Notes under the pieces: generated by a model
Databases searched by the model: none
Seen by the model: only the letters and a program-made list of their open reading frames with translations
Told to the model about the DNA's origin: nothing
Position numbers and translations under genes: made by a program
Shown: positions 12,601 through 23,315 of the stretch, in pieces
Layout of the letters: every line of letters starts with the position of its first letter
How positions within the stretch are numbered: the first letter of the stretch is position 1
From: Macrostomum hystrix
Lineage: Eukaryota; Platyhelminthes; Macrostomidae
Assembly: GCA_950097015.1 (NCBI GenBank)
Contig: CATNEN010000038.1
Span: 558,001-622,000 of the forward strand
Direction: 5' to 3'
Length of the DNA: 64,000 bases

Positions 12601-15224
12601 GCGTCGATCACGGCTTCGTCGCTTTCCGGGTTAACACTGTGGCCATTGTGACGCGAGCCGTTCTGTGCGACGCCCCGCGACTGATAGTGCTTGCGCAACT
12701 CCACCAGCACCGCCTCCGCAATGGGCAGCATCATGGCCACGGTGGCCGTGTTGGATATCCACATGGACAGGATCCACGTGGGAATCAGGAAGCCGAAGAG
12801 CAGCCTGTGACAAAATGTTGGATGCCGGACGAATTTAGAAAGTCTTTATCAGCCCCCATCAAAGTATTCCATTGTACCAACATGAGACATAAAAGTGCTC
12901 TTTAGAAGAAGTACAATTCGTTGCTCGTGTCTTATAGCCATCTTAGCCCTTCTTTTAGTTGCTTTGATGCTTGTAAATTAAACTGTCTTACCGATTACAA
13001 TCGCTTAGACCAAAATTTAAGTTCACTTTGCACTTGCTCTACGAGTAGACGTATCTTTTTTAAAAGACTATCGGAATAGAAATATAAAATTTTGTCTTGT
13101 GTTTGTTATAGTGTGGAACAACACAGAGAGATGGCGATATCAGCATGCAGTGGCTTAGGCTATGGTAAGGCTATTCAAAACTAGCGTCTTTATTATCTTG
13201 TCTGTAGTCAAACTGCTCTCGACTATTTTAGCTACTCGTCTCTCTAACTAGAATCATGGACAATGCGATGTGGACAATGGCAAGCATTGTATAGTTGCTT
13301 CTATGGTTGACTGCTCACAGTTCTAATTGTTCTTTGCTGTCGGACTCGCTCTTGGGTCATAAAATGTGATTCAAACAATACGAAATAGCAAATTATTTTA
13401 TGTGATCATCGTTCCATACACATTGTGTGTAGTGCTTACAATGGAAGCAATTTTAAGGCTGAGCTTGTTGGATAGTGGAAATATGTTTTGCGTATATCAT
13501 ACGAAAAAATAAACAAAATACGGTGTGGTTTAAGAGTTAAGTTAATGGGGGGGGGTAGTTTGGTGGTAGTAGACGCGTTTGCCTCTCGCGCCAAGGTCCC
13601 TGAGCTCGATTCCGCGGCGAGACCACATTAATTTGGGATGCGGTAGTGAATAGAAGGCTTGGGAGCTTGTCGTGCAATTTGTGCCCTCGAGGGCCAACCT
13701 CAAAGGCACAGTGAAAATTGACACTTCCTGACGATGAGAAATCAGTGCAGAGCTCACACCTGTGTGAGTGTGTGCCTGCATAAATTATCTGTGTGCGTGT
13801 GTGCTCAGGAGTCCGCGAAATGGGCAGAATTGCCACCTCGCTGGCTGCGGGTCTAGTGTCACCAAATGATGTGCCATGGCCCACAGCCCTCCTGCAGTTT
13901 AAGTTTAAAGCTCACGTTTCTCATTCCAACAGGTGCGTGAATGCATCTCAATATTCACGTAAAAGCACAGAGTAATAACTGAGTTTATCGCTTAATCGCT
14001 AAAAACTCAGAGTAGGAACAGTTAGTCTCACTTACCACCTGGGCTGAACTCCACACAGCAGTAGAACCTTGAGGGCTATTCTCTTGTGCAGGCCCCACAG
14101 CTCAATGGAGACTGCCAGCATCAGACCGCCGAGGAACAGCATGTTGGAGTCCTGCGTTAGTCAAAATTTTACTGCACCTGCTTGAGCTTTATTTTTTGTT
14201 ATATTATCTACCCACTTTTTGTTGCGAGCAGCAAACATTTTGGTCTGAAGCTCGCTGCTATCAAAGGGGAGCCCTGAATGATGCAAGGGCTCTAATACCT
14301 TTTTCTAAATTTTTAGAAAGCTTAAATTTCACTTCGTGGCAATGGCCTTCAGGCAATAGTCTGCCATTGCATAGAGTTAATTGCCCGTGGCAATGGGGTT
14401 GATAGAAGTTTTAACCAGTGATGCCCTTGACACGATCGGCTATCGGCTATCCCCGCTCGTGTCAAAGGCCATTGCCTCAAACTCTGACTTCCAATGAACC
14501 CTGGCCATTGTTGCCAATCTACAAGTACTAAAAATGTATATATGCGTCTCGTCTCGTTTTCGTTAAAGCCAAAGCTTTACTATTGCTAAAACGAATTTAC
14601 CTCCATAAGTTAGAAACCTCTTTCCGAATTTTCCCTTCTAACTTTCTAGAAGGTTCGTTCGTTTTGCTGACCAATGGGCACAAATACTCACGGCAGACGC
14701 ACAATGACTTGTGACACAGTTGTGTTGTTTGATCTTTGATCTCCAAAAAAATCTAAACAAGAATTAAAAAATACCAGCAATACTAAAAATGGGTGATCTC
14801 AAAGAGGATAAATTCAATGCGAACCTTGAAGTAGGACGGACAGATGTCTCTGCTGGGCATGATGCCTAAGACTGGCACTAGCACCACCGGCATCAGCGCC
14901 GTGATGCCGAGGGGTACCACTTCGAAGTTCCAGTAGAACGACATCGTGATGATGATGAAGGCCGCCTTGGCTTCCTGAAAATTTCGAGAGAAATTTAAGA
15001 TTACTTTTACAGATAAAACTCAAACTCTTATATAGTTTCGATGATTTCGTCTGACTGTTACCACAGTTCTCTACCTTTGTTCCAACATAGAATATCAGCG
15101 GCAATAGCGCCAGCGGCACCACGAAGGTCACAATGACTGCTCGGTAGCGCATCACGGCCTTCAGCACCACCAGGCAGCTGTTTCTAGGCCGCGTCACGGA
15201 CTGAGCCTCCTCAGAACCGGCCAT
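9670..15224 (-). CDS. SLC13-family sodium/di- or tricarboxylate symporter, copy 2
   Basis: This is a paralogue of the gene at 946-6882, in the opposite orientation. The inferred exons on the minus strand are 15224-15075, 14974-14825, 14151-14036, 12804-11995, 11868-11776, 11609-11201, 11116-10955, 10206-10069 and 9804-9670, giving 720 aa. Eight intron phases and six exon lengths (exons 2, 3, 5, 7, 8 and 9) equal those of copy 1. Differences are confined to exon 1 (+12 bp), exon 4 (+54 bp in the acidic loop) and exon 6 (-18 bp). The [28 protein letters not shown] and [12 protein letters not shown] motifs are all present and no frame is broken, so the copy looks functional. The role is Na+-coupled carboxylate uptake at the plasma membrane, by family. 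Intron 7 contains a perfect 15-bp array and intron 3 contains a SINE. Exons 2 and 4 are far more similar to copy 1 than exons 3, 8 and 9 are. Confidence 0.93.
10250..10922. repeat. 15-bp minisatellite, almost perfectly homogeneous
   Basis: About 45 units of CATTCCCTGATCCTT run with no visible variant through the array. It lies in intron 7 of SLC13 copy 2 (between 10206 and 10955). Because 15 is a multiple of 3, several frames on both strands stay open for 245-300 codons. These frames include exon sequence at their ends but are not separate genes. Confidence 0.97.
13549..13911 (+). repeat. tRNA-derived SINE, family B
   Basis: A tRNA-like head (A-box region GTTTGGTGGTAGTAGACGCG, B-box-like GAGCTCGATTCCGC) is followed by a body of about 290 bp. 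The body ends in GGCCCACAGCCCTCCTGCAG. Two other copies, at 40126-40462 (-) and 61453-61822 (+), align over the whole length. It lies in intron 3 of SLC13 copy 2. The poly-G run at its 5' end may vary in length. Confidence 0.8.
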
Positions 15225-15296
15225 GACTGCGATTCACTCACCGCAGAGTTTGCTGGAATTACACAATTACACTCTCTTTCGGTGTGCTTTTATTGG

Positions 15297-15304
15297 TTTT
15301 TATA
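15297..15304 (-). promoter_or_regulatory. TATA box of SLC13 copy 2
   Basis: TATAAAAA on the minus strand lies about 75-80 bp upstream of the ATG at 15224. The position corresponds to the TATA box of copy 1. Confidence 0.5.
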
Positions 15305-15309
15305 AAACA

Positions 15310-16210
15310 TGAAACAATGACTTATGACGGCCAGTTATTGCCAGTAATTTCTTCTACACACCAGCGCGCCCCTGGTTAAGCTACGGAATAGAATAGTTTT
15401 GCCTGCTGAAGACAATATTACAAGGTGTGATGGTGTCACGATGCGAAAGTGTGCATGGGCTGGACTGCCCGATAGCTCGGCTCTGCGGGGCAAAACCAGC
15501 CACAGGTCGTTTTGTGCCGTTCCGAAACTTGTTTTGCTAACGTCTTCTTTTGTTGAAACGCACACAATTGAATACCCGAGGTCTGTGTCACCCGCCTTGA
15601 GTCTGTGCTCAATTCACAGCGGCTGCAATCAGTCCAGCGTAGCCCTGAAATACTATTTTTAGTTTTAAGCTAACCCATAAACCCAAGTAAGATATAAATG
15701 CCCATCAATGAATTACCTCAATACACTTGATATAATTATTTTTGTCGCTTAATGCAGCGGTTATTAAAATGTTTAAAAAGCTGCGATTTACAAAGCTGAC
15801 ACATTTGTTTAATTTGTTTAAATTGTTTAATTTTTGTGTAATTGTTTGCCAACGTACTATATACTTACTGTAATTGCCATGGCTTCAAAATTAATAAAAA
15901 CTATAAAAATGGAATAACCATCTCTGAAGTTTCTGTACGGTATTGAAACACAATTTTCATTGCCTTGTATTTCATTGCTTACTACGAATGGTAAGCTGGA
16001 GATGTAAACAGAAAAAAGCAAGACCGCAAACTTATAGGGTCTTGCCAATACAAGTAACGCTTTTAATTAACGAAAACTGCGTTTGCATTCAGTAGTAATT
16101 AGTCTTAAATATGTTTTAGCTCGGCTTGTGAAAATAATGCGACGGTTAATCGAACATGTGCTATTATGTGTTAGATACACTGAGAGGTTTCGCTGGACAA
16201 GGGTCGAGAT
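15310..16210. other. Intergenic region, nothing recognised
   Basis: Non-repetitive sequence lies between the SLC13 copy 2 promoter and the 3' end of the orphan gene. The short open frames on both strands are not supported by any recognisable family. Confidence 0.4.
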
Positions 16211-16216
16211 GATCTG

Positions 16217-16222
16217 TTTATT
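16217..16222 (-). terminator. Poly(A) signal of the orphan gene
   Basis: AATAAA on the minus strand lies 47 bp past the stop codon at 16269. This is a typical spacing for a short 3'UTR, and it supports the neighbouring open frame as a real gene. Confidence 0.55.
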
Positions 16223-16268
16223 ATTGTAGCCAGATAGCCCGGCCAGTTGAAAGCCAAGTGTTCATCGA

Positions 16269-17069
16269 TCACCATGACTTCTCTTCCGCATCGCTACAAT
16301 CGCTGCATGAGTCGTAACAGAAGCTCACACTGTCCGATTCAACATCGTCGTGATGATTGTTTATCTGGCGACCCTCATCGAATGACGGCAGGGTAAATGA
16401 ATATTTTATTTGCTCAGATAGAGCCAACACAGGCTTTTGTTGCTGCTGCTGCTGCTTCAGACTAGGGCCAAAGCCGTAGCCTACTTTGGCCTCAGTTGAG
16501 TCATTGCCGAGCACCTGTTCGCCGTCTGACGCCATGGTCAGAGGATGCGACTCAGTCGCGAAGGTGGAGCCGTCTACCCGTACGCTGGGCCGCACAATCA
16601 GCGAGCCATTCTCCGTAATCGACGTCTCGAGTTTGAGGATGAGCCTGAGCTCGCTGGGTTCCATTTGGACTCGAGTGTCGCCACCTACCAAGGGCCTGTT
16701 GACGAACTGCATCCGGCAATGCTGCTGACCCAGTTGCCAATTTTTCTGCGGTAACTGTAGCGTCAGGTGGTGCATTGTATTTTGTTCCTGCTCGTCTAGC
16801 TGACTGCGCTGCGGAACCCTCATCGTCTGATGTTCTTGCTGAAAGTAATGCTGGAGCAGCCCAGAAAGTTGCTGCTTCTGCTGCCGCGCATTCTTCTGGG
16901 ACGCCTCGCAATCTCTAGCCGCCGAGGTCGAGGGAGTCGCTGTTGTCGGTGCTTTTGCAGCTGCTAAGTTTTCTTTTTTCTTTATCTTGTTTATGACTGC
17001 CTCAAACTGGCTAACTAGCATTTCAAAGCTTTGATTAAAGTTTTCGGTGGTTTCATCCACACCTGCCAT
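16269..17069 (-). CDS. Single-exon orphan protein, Q-rich, acidic C-terminus
   Basis: The 266-aa frame runs from ATG at 17069 to TGA at 16269. I do not recognise the family. Residues about 10-35 look like an amphipathic helix or short coiled coil (SFEMLVSQFEAVINKIKKK). A glutamine-rich middle follows. A segment at about 130-170 has alternating hydrophobic residues (LRLILKLETSITENGSLIVR) and may form beta structure. Then come a six-residue polyQ and a serine/aspartate/cysteine-rich acidic tail. No signal peptide or membrane segment is seen. Codon composition is GC-rich like the neighbouring exons, and an AATAAA lies 47 bp downstream. Both points favour a real gene. The Q-rich and acidic make-up would fit a nuclear regulatory protein, but that is inference only. 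An upstream exon cannot be excluded. Confidence 0.6.
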   Translation of the reverse strand: MAGVDETTENFNQSFEMLVSQFEAVINKIKKKENLAAAKAPTTATPSTSAARDCEASQKNARQQKQQLSGLLQHYFQQEHQTMRVPQRSQLDEQEQNTMHHLTLQLPQKNWQLGQQHCRMQFVNRPLVGGDTRVQMEPSELRLILKLETSITENGSLIVRPSVRVDGSTFATESHPLTMASDGEQVLGNDSTEAKVGYGFGPSLKQQQQQQKPVLALSEQIKYSFTLPSFDEGRQINNHHDDVESDSVSFCYDSCSDCSDAEEKSW

Positions 17070-19640
17070 TGGTTATAATTAAGTTATTTAAGAATGAGTG
17101 TCTCAGAAAACCGCTATAATTAGTATTTTCGCCGATGTTTATTATTTCTCAACGTGATTAGCCAGGATCTAAACGTTACTTTTTGCTTCGCAGCCTCACA
17201 GATGCTATAGCAGATTCTGTGACCTTGTGTGTTTTCGCTTTAGGTGGTTTAAAGCCATAGACTATTCCTGCGGCTTAACTCGTTGAATCCCGATGGGCAG
17301 CCAGGCTGTCATCCCTTTCAGTCAATAGTCTTTGGCTACCACCCTCAGGACTCGAACTCAACTTCAATTTACAACTTCAAAATGTCGCAACAGTAGACAT
17401 GTCTGTGAGCATCAACCCAACCATGCTGCTTTGCAAACGTCTTTGCAACGGCTTTGCTTTGCAAATTGTAAAACCTAACAATAGCAGGGGTAAGGAAAGC
17501 AAGCTATCGAGGGTCAAACCCTCGATGAGCTTTCACCGCTGCGAGAACGGGTTTCGGAAAAGTGGCGCCACTCCACGACGAGCTGCAGAAAGTTGTCTAT
17601 GGCCCGCACTGCTGAACGTACGGGTTTTGAAGGTTGAATTAGCTAGGCTTGTTATGAAACTAGTTTTAATGGGTTCTAAATGTGCTCTAGCGCGGCGGAT
17701 TTTTCATGGTCAGCTATTTAAAACTTCGGGGCTCTGAACCACTGGGATAAGGAGTTCGAATGTCAGCCAACAGACAGTTTGTGTCGATGAGCAAGTCAAC
17801 TAATGTTTCCCATTGCTTTAGTTTATCCAGTAGAGAATGTTCTAATGGTCCGAATGCCCCAATGTTTCAATGAAATCTATAATATAAATATATTTATTTA
17901 AAATTTATTAAATTTTAAATTTATAAAATTAAATTTTATAAATTTATAAATATTAAATTTATTTAATATAAACTTTACACAAAAAAGCTAAAGGGCTTCA
18001 TACTTTTCTATTTCTTAAAAGCTATTATTTGGAGTTAATGAGAATCCATCAATTAAATATTTTACACGATTTAGGCTGATAATTGACAGAATAGAAGGTT
18101 TGCAGCTACTTTTGGACTTCTAATTAATGCTGCAACTGTGCATTTTCACGTCTTTTTAATATACCGACATATATCCTGTTTGTAAGCTTGATTTTAACTG
18201 GTAATGAGCATGCGAGAAAAAATTGATTGTTATTTTAGCTGTCGCGACTATGGACCCCATGTTAGTTTGCCATTTTCTACTTTAGTAGTTCTTGCCTGGT
18301 CTGTAAACAAGTCTCTACACACTTCAATTATATATCTGACGATTTTTTTTCTAATTTTTCGATTATTTTGCCATTTAGAGTAATTATAAAACTTAAACTA
18401 TTTATTCCTATCTACACAAAAAGCCAGTTTTGTCGTTTCACTCTATAGTATTTAGCGTAGCACCGGCAAAATAAAAACACTTATTACGTGAACCATTTTC
18501 ATGAAATTCCGCTATCGGGGACGATTTACGCTTTTGTGTATAAATTTAAAATAAAAAAATTCTTCGAATGCGTGCATAAATTACATAAATTGCATACGCA
18601 CGTTGCATAAATTCAATGATTTTGGGGTCCCTCGGTGTCTCCAGGTACATACGTGCTAGGTTTTCGCAGGCTTTTGGCGTTTTTGGATTGAGCTCACGTA
18701 CCTGTTTACTTCTTATATACTGTTATATGCAGTCTCGATAATTGACAGAAATTATCACTTTAGTTTAAAATATGAAAGAACTTAAATAGCGTGATATTAG
18801 TTTGATTTTCCGTTAAGCGACTGATTTGGAATGAAATTAAAATGGGGAAAACACTGCGAATGATTATACTATTACTATCTACCATGTTATATGTGGCTAA
18901 GCAATGAGGTCTTTATTATTTTAAGTTTTATAATTATAAACCCATAACATCATTCAAGTCCATTTTCTTCCAGAAATGATTAAAGTGTCTTTACTTTAAA
19001 GTGTAAAGAAAATAGAAAACAGTATTTTTTAAATATAGTTTTGATATCTAAAATGACTAAACATTTAAAATAGTAATTAAAAAACTGATATATTCGAGAT
19101 ATAGATAACAACATGTAGATAGAAAAACAATTGCATATGTTTTTTTCTAGAATTGAATATATTTTGTAACATTTACAAGCAATATATAGCAGACATGCAT
19201 TGTGTTTTTATTTCATTATTTGAAGTGCTTAAGCTATTTATATACACTGTAACTATGCAGAAGGTTTACTTGGAAACTTTGATTGTTGTGGCAGCCTCAA
19301 CAGTCAATGAACTGAAAAATAAAATGGTATGAAGCCTTAGGAAACACCAAAATACACAACAACTTATAAAAGTAGACAGAAGTAATGTTAATTAAGAAAG
19401 TATTGCTATAGTTTTATGCATTTTAAATGAAATATTTTGTCTCGAAAACACTAATTTGTCACAGATTTTTTATTTTTAAATGTAGCTAATATTCTCGTAC
19501 TGCCATTGAAAGTAGTATGTATCGTGTGCATTTAGAATTTGTGCTTTTTTCAATACATTTTTACTCTCAGTAGTATGTTGCATATGTGACAATGAAATAT
19601 AAAGTGCTGTATTTGCTTAAAAAAGCTGACTTGGGGCATA
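17070..19640. other. AT-rich intergenic region
   Basis: No gene is seen. A small element of about 80 bp at 17254-17335 is bounded by inverted GCCATAGACTATT-like ends and followed by tRNA-B-box-like GGACTCGAACTC, possibly SINE debris. Positions 17880-17965 are almost pure A/T with nested AAATTTATAAATTT palindromes. A 112-codon frame at 17399-17737 has no family resemblance. Confidence 0.45.
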
Positions 19641-19686
19641 TTAGTCTTCATCTTTTAGACAATTGAATTGACGTCATGAATTGCAG

Positions 19687-20088
19687 TCGAGCACTCGTTG
19701 GCTTTTTCGCACCTCCGCTTGGCTACCTGGCCTCGATGATTGGGGCCGCTGTTTGAGCTGCCTCTCGGCGGAGGAGCGCCAACAGGCTGAGCAGTTTATG
19801 CGCCGCTCAGACAGCAAGGCGGCTCTGGCCAGCCGGCTGTTGGCGCGCCGATTCTCTGCGGATGTCAGCGGACTGGCAAACTACCAGCTGAACCAGGCGC
19901 TGCGCCGTAGCGACAAGGGTCGACCCTTCCTGGCTGACACTGATGCCGATTTCAACATCAGCCATCAGGGCGACCTCCTGATTCTCTGCGGCTCGACTCT
20001 TCCCGGCGTTCGGGTCGGCTGCGATGTCATGAAAACAACTCTGCCTAGTGAGCTCGACTGTCTGTCTGACTGTCTGTCTGCCTGCAAT

Positions 20089-20151
<63 letters not shown>

Positions 20152-21124
20152 GTCTATCTGTCTTTCTATCTGCGTGTCTGTATTTTTTAAAGTTAGAAAC
20201 TGATAAAGATACTAAAAATGACACCATCAGATTTCGATCGCCTGTCTTCACCGAATCTAGTTCTGTGTCCGACTGTCCGCCTGACCATGTGCCTGTCAAT
20301 CTGTTAAATTCTACTTGCCTTGCAGTTTTAGCACGCGTTCCCTATCATTTCACGACCCAACAGGGGGTGAGCAATCCGCCGAGTCGTTTTTTCGCGTCAT
20401 GCGTCGTCAGCTGACCGCGGCCGAGTGGAGCTTTGTCAGATCTCACTCTGACGATGCCAGCCAGTTGGCTGCTTTCTACAGAGTCTGGGTGAGAAGACAG
20501 GCGGTTGTCCGTTTCAGGTTGCCCGGCGCTGTTCGTGATGACAATTGTACAAGTTTTAAGTCGGTACAAATAGATATTGTAGACTTAATAGCAGTCTGAT
20601 TTCGCAAGGGACTCTTTAACGTCACAAATGCGTCTCCTTAACGACTCAAATGCATCACTCTATCGACTCAAACTCTACATTTTCTATAGCTTCTATCTAC
20701 AGCATGCTAATACTCGAAAACCCAATCGCCCCAAATGCAGTGCCTCAAGGAGTCGGTGGTGAAGACCACTGGCGATGGCATCGGCTTCAGCCTGTCTCGG
20801 CTGGACTGCCGGCCTGATCCGGACTTCCGCGTCGCTGCCAGTCAATCGGAAGCGTCGCCGCAGATGACGTCACTATCTACAGTGTACATTGACGGCGCGG
20901 CGCTCTCCGATTGGTCATTCGAGGAGCACCGCCTTCCGCTTGGTCACGTGGCCGCCGTTGCTTGGCAACGCAGCGATTCGTCGCTGGCAGTGCTGCCTCT
21001 GGAGGCTGAGACATTCTGCGAACTGCCGCCCTGTGCGAGCTCTCTGTGCGATGGACTCGAGCCCTTTACCAAGGCCGAACATGTCGAGGCTAGCTATAGA
21101 AATTTCTGTAATAAACCGGCTTAG
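19687..21124 (+). CDS. AASDHPPT: 4'-phosphopantetheinyl transferase (AASDHPPT-like), 5' exon not found
   Basis: The enzyme moves the phosphopantetheine arm of coenzyme A onto a serine of acyl-carrier proteins (cytosolic fatty acid synthase, mitochondrial ACP, FTHFDH in animals). The inferred exons are 19687-20047, 20364-20488 and 20741-21124, with phases 1 and 0 agreeing. The family marks are NFNISHQGD (written DFNISHQGD here), the metal-binding GCDVMKT, and WCLKES, which is rebuilt exactly across the second junction (human WALKES). The C-terminal part has the SFEEHRLPLGHVAAVA-like segment of the family. There are about 290 residues against 309 in human. The first visible codons follow TTGCAG, a good splice acceptor, with an in-frame TGA at 19669. 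The true start must therefore lie in an upstream exon that I could not place. Intron 1 contains a TCTG microsatellite. Plus-strand neighbours are unrelated. Confidence 0.9.
20086..20175. repeat. TCTG tetranucleotide microsatellite
   Basis: About 18-20 TCTG units with a few TATC/TTTC interruptions lie in the first recognised intron of the phosphopantetheinyl transferase gene. Confidence 0.95.
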
Positions 21125-21615
21125 CGCGATAAAAGCTACTCAGAGTAACATGCAGAGCAACTGTGGCCATTTGTGTTTTCTATGCATTTATGGTGTCCAA
21201 TTGTTAAACTACATCTAGTGTGCACTTCAGTCTGATCTGATACTCATTTCCGTGAGGAAGGTTAGGCTGAAATTGTCAAGCTTTTCCGGTCGTTAGCATT
21301 TTTTAGCATGCTCTTCTGCCCAATATATTCATTTCTGTTCAATGCGTTTGTGCGTCAAGCAGCAGTTTTAGATTTCTGGGGCCGGTTTTTGTTGAATCTA
21401 TAAAAATCTCCAGTGGGGTTGTTTCACAAATTTCACTGCGATTTCAACAAAAGCTATCTACAAGTACTCGTAATTACTTTCGAAAAAAAAGAAAATTTTG
21501 CTTCAGCTTATCTGTGCCACATGCAGCGATCCTTCAGAAAGTTTTCAGTTGCCCCTCAGTCATTAAATTTTGTCAAAAGTTCGAGGGTGAGCATTCGCAA
21601 TGCAGTATTCTTTGA
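21125..21615. other. 3' flank of the transferase gene
   Basis: No coding exon or repeat is recognised between the transferase stop codon and the 17-bp array. I found no clear AATAAA close to the stop. Confidence 0.4.
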
Positions 21616-22955
21616 CACTGCATGCCACACCTTCAACAGTGTCACATCTTCAACAGTCGAGTGTCACACCCTCAACAGTGTCACTCCTCCAGCAGTGTCA
21701 CACATTCAACAGTGTCACTCCTCCAGCAGTGTCACACATTCAACAGTGTCACTCCTCCAGCAGTGTCACACATTCAACAGTGTCACTCCTCCAGCAGTGT
21801 CACACATTCAACAGTGTCATACCTTCAACAGTGTCACACCTTCAACAGTGTCACACCTTCAACAGTGTCATACCTTCAACAGTGTCACTCCTCCAGCAGT
21901 GTCACACATTCAACAGTGTCATACCTTCAACAGTGTCACTCCTCCAGCAGTGTCACACATTCAACAGTGTCATACCTTCAACAGTGTCACACCTTCAACA
22001 GTGTCACACCTTCAACAGTGTCACACCTTCAACAGTGTCACACCTTCAACAGTGTCACACCTTCAACAGTGTCATACCTTCAACAGTGTCATACCTTCAA
22101 CAGTGTCATACCTTCAACAGTGTCACACCTTCAACAGTGTCACACCTTCAACAGTGTCACACCTTCAACAGTGTCACTCCTTCAACAGTGTCACACCTTC
22201 AACAGTGTCACACCTTCAACAGTGTCACACCTTCAACAGTGTCACACCTTCAACAGTGTCACTCCTCCAGCAGTGTCACACCTTCAACAGTGTCACACCT
22301 TCAACAGTGTCATACCTTCAACAGTGTCATACCTTCAACAGTGTCATACCTTCAACAGTGTCACACCTTCAACAGTGTCACACCTTCAACAGTGTCACTC
22401 CTTCAACAGTGTCACACCTTCAACAGTGTCACTCCTTCAACAGTGTCATACCTTCAACAGTGTCACTCCTCCAGCAGTGTCACACATTCAACAGTGTCAT
22501 ACCTTCAACAGTGTCACACCTTCAACAGTGTCACACCTTCAACAGTGTCACTCCTTCAACAGTGTCACTCCTTCAACAGTGTCACACCCTCAACAGTGTC
22601 ACTCCTTCAACAGTGTCACACCCTCAACAGTGTCACTCCTTCAACAGTGTCACACCCTCAACAGTGTCACACCTTCAACAGTGTCACACCCTCAACAGTG
22701 TCACTCCTTCAGCAGTGTCACACATTTAACAGTGTCACACCTTCAACAGTGTCACTCCTTCAACAGTGTCATACCTTCAACAGTGTCACACCTTCAACAG
22801 TGTCACACCTTCAACAGTGTCATACCTTCAACAGTGTCATACCTTCAACAGTGTCACACCTTCAACAGTGTCACTCCTTCAACAGTGTCACACCTTCAAC
22901 AGTGTCACACCTTCAACAGTGTCACACCCTCAACAGTGTCACACCCAAAAATACA
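21616..22955. repeat. 17-bp minisatellite (GTCACACCTTCAACAGT)
   Basis: About 78 units occur. Variants with CACTCCTCCAGCAGT, CATACC and CACCCTC are clustered. Three units make 51 bp, so all three plus-strand frames remain open for more than 430 codons each. That is a property of the unit length rather than evidence for a protein. Confidence 0.96.
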
Positions 22956-23315
22956 CTACTTTTTATTCTTTAATATGATGTGTTGAAAATTCTGAACTTG
23001 AACATTACTTTTAAGTTCAGGGCTATTAATCGGAATGATGAGTAGAGTGACGACTCCCGTTTCGCTTCCATTGGAGCTGGCATGACAGTAGAGATATGGC
23101 TTAACAGCTGATTGATTATCATTCTGGCCAATTGAGCGCTCACTAAACAACACGCTCAACAATGTCCGTTCTGTCTGCCAACCAATTGGCTGCTTCAATT
23201 CAATGCCTCCCCCCTGCAATGAAATGCGCAGCTGATAGACTGTGCGGAACAGAATCCTGCGCGTTTTATAAGGGAGAATACAATTATCAATAGTCCAGCA
23301 GGTTCTGAAGTTACC
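22956..23315 (+). promoter_or_regulatory. Promoter region of DEG/ENaC gene with TATA box at 23267
   Basis: Non-repetitive sequence of about 360 bp follows the 17-bp array. A TATAAGG at 23267-23273 would place a start site near 23297, about 20 nt before the ATG at 23316. The ATG has a strong context (ACCATGG). This is motif-based only. Confidence 0.45.

Noticed and set aside
21616-22955. CRISPR-like array (regular short repeats)
   Set aside because: The repeats are directly adjacent with no unique spacers, in an animal genome. It is a plain tandem repeat, as are all the other arrays here.
21413-22986. Three overlapping plus-strand frames of 438-457 codons rich in Ser/Thr/Val/Gln
   Set aside because: All three frames are open because 3 x 17 bp = 51 bp. 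The sequence is a minisatellite with no signal peptide or unique domain.
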